A stretch of 64,000 bases of DNA from Fagopyrum homotropicum (taxonomy: Eukaryota > Streptophyta > Magnoliopsida > Caryophyllales > Polygonaceae). The DNA lies in the NCBI GenBank assembly GCA_033239125.1, contig BSWB01000005.1, positions 101,803,994 to 101,867,993 on the forward strand, written 5' to 3'. Shown piece after piece: positions 59,641 to 64,000 of this stretch (positions are counted from its first letter, which is position 1; the number at the start of each line of letters is the position of its first letter). Position numbers and translations under genes: made by a program. The notes under the pieces were generated by a model that made no database searches, was not told the DNA's origin, and worked only from the letters and a program-made list of their open reading frames with translations.

Positions 59641-60934
59641 CTCTCAACTTCCCGTAGGAAGGTACTCAATGTTTGATCAAAACAAGGCACGTAATCAACA
59701 TCTCTCTCCTAAGCTAGAAGTCCTTAGACTTCTATGCCCGATGATCTCCCAAGATCATAAACCATAATAACACAAGCTAGGATAAAACATGCCTAGTCTC
59801 GATGATCTTGACGATAGAAACACTATGCTAGGATACTCACATCCTATTCCACAAACTCAACATACAACCAAAAGCCATAAACAACCTCGCAAGATCAACC
59901 ATACTCTCACAACCTTATAACCATCTCAAGATCGAACACACATCAAGCCTTAAAACATTCCGAATCCTCAAATACTCACCTAAGATTCAAAGTCACTATT
60001 TGGCATTCCATAAGGTTATGCTAGATCCAACCTAGCATGATACTAACATATAACCTCCCTAGGACAAGAGACGAACGCAAGATCGAGGAAGGGTTGGCAA
60101 GGACGCGGTCGCGAAACAAAGAAGTGCGGCCGCGAAGAAGAGCAAAATACCGTACCGGCAGCCCAAGCTGTGTTAGAGCCACACCTGCGGCCCGGGTGGC
60201 CGCCCCTGCGGCTCAGGTCAGCCGCCCCTGCGGCACTGTTGCAGTGGGCGCACCCGCGGCGCTGTCCATCCGCGGGTGCAGTCGAACTCCAGAAGGGAGA
60301 TCCGTCGGGCTTCTCTTTGATGTGCAGGGTGTCTCCTAGCTTGCTTGTTCCACCATTGATGTCCATCACTCGATCATCATCAATCATTGTCCCAACTCAA
60401 TCCACACACATGTAAGCACAAGGGAGGAAATAACTTAAGAATCCATGGCTTCCACAACCTTAGGGCTCAAAGATGGAAGAAGGAAGAAGGAAGAAGATGA
60501 AGAGAAGGAGAAGAGAAAAAACTTACCCTAAAATCCGGATCTACAGTTCACCACTTACCATAGAGATGCACATCTCACACATGGGGAAGGAATTCATCAA
60601 GAAATCTCCCAAGAAGAAGATAGAGGAAGATAAATGAAGGAAGAGAGGAATGAGAGTTACGAGAGAGGGAAAGGGAGAGGGAGAGAGAGAGAGAGAGATG
60701 CTCATTAGGGGGAAAGCAAAAGGTCAAGGCAGCCAAGGGTCACTTAGCGAACAAAGGGTCGGATTCCACAAACAAAGGGTCAACTATCACTAATGAAGGG
60801 TCGGAAGGAAGACGGAATACAAATTCCGTTCACTCATATCACCGTGCCTGCGACACGACTGAGCCGCAAGGGAGGTGACTACCACTAAAGACTATCAAGC
60901 CGCTCATACCGGAACTAAAATTCCGGAAGTTACA
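59641..60934 (-). mobile_element. Outer gypsy LTR (level 0), right fragment
   Basis: It continues the LTR from 8290. On the minus strand it has the hairpin array (TAGAAGTC/GACTTCTA at 59715-59734, ATGATCT/AGATCAT at 59741-59758). Further in lie a GC-rich section with repeated CCGCCCCTGCGGC (about 60180-60240) and purine-rich tracts (60475-60520, 60660-60710). The LTR start TGTAACTTCCGGAATTTTAG is at 60934. A polypurine-type tract TTTTTAGGGGGACCAGA (minus strand) lies just outside it, so this is the 3' LTR of a minus-strand element. Confidence 0.8.
60660..60710. repeat. GA-rich simple sequence
   Basis: GAGAGAGGGAAAGGGAGAGGG followed by a run of GA pairs. It lies within the outer LTR. Confidence 0.9.
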
Positions 60935-63900
60935 TCTGGTCCCCCTAAAAACAAGTTTCGTACCGAAAGTTGCTAAACGTCAAACTCTCGGTCATAATTG
61001 CCTCGGTAACAACTCAAAAACCGTAAACGTTCCAATTCTCTACTCGATAACCAAAGCCCATTCATGTTACCATAACAAGGCCGCACAAGGAACGAGACAT
61101 AATCTCGCAGGAACACATATAGCATAACACATCAAGATCTAACAGATCATACATCACATTCCCGCACGGGGCACACACTACACATAACGTCAAACATGCA
61201 CATAAGGTCTAACCCATCTATTCTATCGATCCAACTAGCTCAGCGTAAAACTCAACCAAAGATACCATCCTCCGTTTCTCAATTAGCCTCATTGGCTCCT
61301 CGTCTATGCTGCTAGATCGTCATGACTGACAATATACCTCAATTCATATGTGTACTCCCTCGACTGATACACATGAAACCCCTTGTGAACATTGTCTACT
61401 CTTAATGGCCACACCTACCGTTCCCAACTCACGCTAAGATCTCAAAAAGGTCCGATATATCGGAAAATCAACTTCCCTTTTAAAGTTAAAAACATATGAC
61501 GCCTCGCGTCCATGATACTCTTAACTAGACTGGTCCCATATCTGAACCCAAGAGGTATGTACCTCTTATCTTTATACGCCTTTTGGCGACTCATCTCGGC
61601 TAGCATCCGGTCTTGGACCACCGCTACTCGAGCGAGGTCATCTCTTATCTGCTCAAGGCTATCCCCACATGTACTACTCTAATTCTAACACAACGGTGTA
61701 CTACACTTCCGTCCATTTAGTGTCTCACAAGGGTCATTCAACAACACATGTTGACTATAACTATACGAGATCTCAATTAAAGGGAAGTGTTCAAACTACA
61801 CTCGTTCCCAGCCTAGCCCACAGGCTCTTGAAACGTCCTCGAAGGTTTGAAAGGTCCGTTCTAACCGCCCATCTGTCTGAGAACGAAAAGTTGTCATGAA
61901 ATGCAACGGGTAACCAAAACGGCATGATCCTACTGCCAAAATCCGAGGTGAATCGCCCACCTCGATCCGAGACGATGGAACTCAGTATCTCAAGGAATTA
62001 CTCTATCAACCTAGTAACTTTCTCGACTAGCCGACTCATCGGCCATGTTTCCCCATAATGTATAAAACGCGTTGCCTTTGTCTGTTGGTCTACTACAACC
62101 CAAAACACGTCCCAACTGCTACTTGGTCTAAAACAGGTCATAACTTTTATGGAGGTATCCTCTCACTCCCACTGCGCAACTAACAGTGCATAAAGTTCTC
62201 TTCCCGTCCTATAAAGCTCACACTTGACCTAATGACACGTCGTACACTAGCTTCGTACTTAGCCACGTCGGGTAGCCTTCCCGTCCTATAAAGCTCACCA
62301 ACACAACATATGATGTCCCGGTTCATCTTACTTTATGTATAACACATAAGGTAGCCTCCCCTCGGGACATCCTTTCCCCGATTCTCATCACAAACAAACA
62401 TCTTTCTTGTTTCTGTCGGATCTCTCCCGACGAATCAGGTAGCCACCCCCAAATCGGACAAGGGTATGTCCTTATCCGGAAACCGGATAAGGACATAACC
62501 AATGGACCGAATGGACCGAAGTCCTTAATCAACTCTAGGCATCACCTCTAACAGATATTCAACTCTTGCTGAGTGAATATATAGATCAATCCCTTATCAC
62601 CCTTTCAAGACTAGCATGTCGCTCCATAAAAATACCGACATCATCTTAATCACGTGCATTAAAGCGACTAACTCTTGACCCTTCATCGGTAGTTCTTCTC
62701 TTATGCCCACAATTGTCTAGCACACGCGCGAAACCTCTCTTGTTACTTCAACTGCATCCCAAGCCCCGCTTGGATGCCTTACTATTTGTCACCAAGTCCA
62801 CAAGACTCTTCGTCTGTGCAAAAGAAATCAGAGTAGAGGTCACTCACCTCTGCGGCTTTCATAGCTCCACGGACACGGCTTGGACCATACCATTCTCATA
62901 TACTTCTCAAAAATGAAGGACGTGGAAACCATTCTGCAACTTGGCAGTTATAGCCCACCAACCTAAAAGTTGCACACCTCCCCCACATTCCTTGGAGGTA
63001 GAACGGAAAATACCACCTTGGTCTTTGTTGGATCAACTTGATCTCTCCAGTTGTCACTACATGTCCTAGGAAGTCTCTTTAGATGTCCTAACTCCCACTT
63101 AGATGACTCTGCTCATAAATCTTATCCCACATAACCGGTATTACTATCGTCCCGTGTCAAGCTTGTTCCTCTCAATTTCGAGAGTACCACAAGAATTCGT
63201 CAAAATAAGGACATAAGAATCATTTGTGCATCTCCCTCATCAGTAGTTGTCATTATTAACATTAGTTTATGGTCCATATTGGAACCACCTGTAAAACCAC
63301 AATTTGTTCGACACCACTGCAACTCGATTCAGAAACCTATGAATACATATATACATAACCTCTAAACTTCTCATGCGCATTCGTGCCCAAATGGCTTCGC
63401 TACAACTTGTAGTGACCATACTAGTCCGAAATGCCGTCTTACGTAGGTGCTTTCTTTTCTCGTCCTAAACTGGTGACATCCCGACTTCAAGTCGGTCATC
63501 TAGAACCTTGTAACCACATGCAACTGTTCTAGCGAGTCGTCCTCTACGGGGAGAGGATACTCATTCTAATTGGTATCCCTACGCATTTTTCAAAAATTCA
63601 AGTAAACTTCACTGTCCCGTTCTTTTTCCTCGTCACCGTACCCGTATGCCCTGTGGAGAATGCCAGGCGAAATTCCCCAACCACAATAACTGAAAGATCC
63701 AACTCGTTACTTTGCTAAGCACTAGCATCAAAATCTCTAAGCTTGCAGCGTTTGTCTAATTCGGGTTCTCCATTACCCGACATAGCCATCATGACTTCTT
63801 CGGGTGAGTCTAAAAACTTTTGACTCAACTCTTGCTCGTGACAACATATCATCCGTTTCATACCATGTATCCTTTATATATATTCTCATAGTCTTGTTTA

Positions 63901-64000
63901 CTCTTCCCATCTACACTCATCAATAGACAACCCGCATTTGTGCGTTCTCAGTTGTCACCAATTAACTTGTATCTGACCTTCTCCAAAGTCAACGACTTAC
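60935..64000 (-). pseudogene. Decayed gypsy pol of the outer element (level 0), runs off the window
   Basis: Read on the minus strand and compared with 18328-21794, recognisable stretches follow the same order. The chromodomain end is at about 61215-61330, integrase at about 61560-62300, RNase H at about 62520-62900 (DNA like TTGATTAAGGACTTCGG in place of the DFDLEIL region), and reverse transcriptase at about 62960-63720 (for example GTCCGAAATGCCGTCTT near 63426). Stops and frameshifts are dense and no domain is intact. The gag part and the other LTR must lie beyond 64000. Its heavy decay fits its place as the oldest layer of the nest. Confidence 0.78.

Overview
The window is plant nuclear DNA, almost certainly from a flowering plant and probably a eudicot; I cannot name the species. 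The evidence is a spliced eIF3m gene very close to the Arabidopsis protein, plant-type LTR retrotransposons (Athila and Tekay/Del-like Ty3/gypsy), a Kaonashi-type MULE carrying a Ulp1-like gene, a hAT element and a PIF/Harbinger relic. There are no prokaryotic features. Only one ordinary host gene is complete.

Layout. 241-1650: decayed PIF/Harbinger element (DDE transposase plus Myb/SANT-like partner, minus strand). 2164-5151: eIF3m, ten exons, plus strand, with a 181-bp MITE in its fifth intron. 5152-7329: intergenic DNA with two short tandem duplications. 7330-7842: an intron-containing fragment of a chloroplast-type HSP70 gene, broken. From about 8076 to the end the window is one nested transposon complex.

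The nest, outermost first: (0) an old minus-strand gypsy element, its LTR split into 8076-8290 and 59641-60934, its decayed pol running from 60935 to the window edge; (1) inside that LTR, a plus-strand solo LTR (8291-8982, 44535-46230, 59309-59640); (2a) inside the solo LTR, a hAT element (8983-44534, 8-bp target duplication); (2b) also inside the solo LTR, a complete Athila element (46231-59308, 5-bp duplication); (3) inside the hAT, a MULE (about 11733-43412) with an uninterrupted four-exon mudrA-like transposase and a convergent DUF1985/C48-protease gene; (4) inside an intron of that protease gene, a minus-strand Tekay-like gypsy element (15062-36475); (5) inside the right LTR of that element, a plus-strand gypsy element (23866-33872) with nearly identical LTRs but a wrecked interior. 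Target-site duplications fix the order, apart from the MULE whose exact ends are uncertain, and LTR divergence read by eye agrees with it.

How the parts relate. Autonomous-looking candidates are the Athila element (identical-length LTRs, 1957-codon open gag-pol, extra 522-codon ORF) and the MULE transposase. The Tekay-like element has three in-frame stops and a frameshift; the innermost element has no usable protein and must have moved in trans. I found no new host system. The unexplained structure lies in the elements' non-coding parts: an LTR hairpin array kept as structure while its sequence changes, an LTR block shared by different LTR families and both orientations, a palindromic CACGGCCGTG motif scattered through the Athila element including its coding region, and a strand-biased TTATGTA motif in the MULE.
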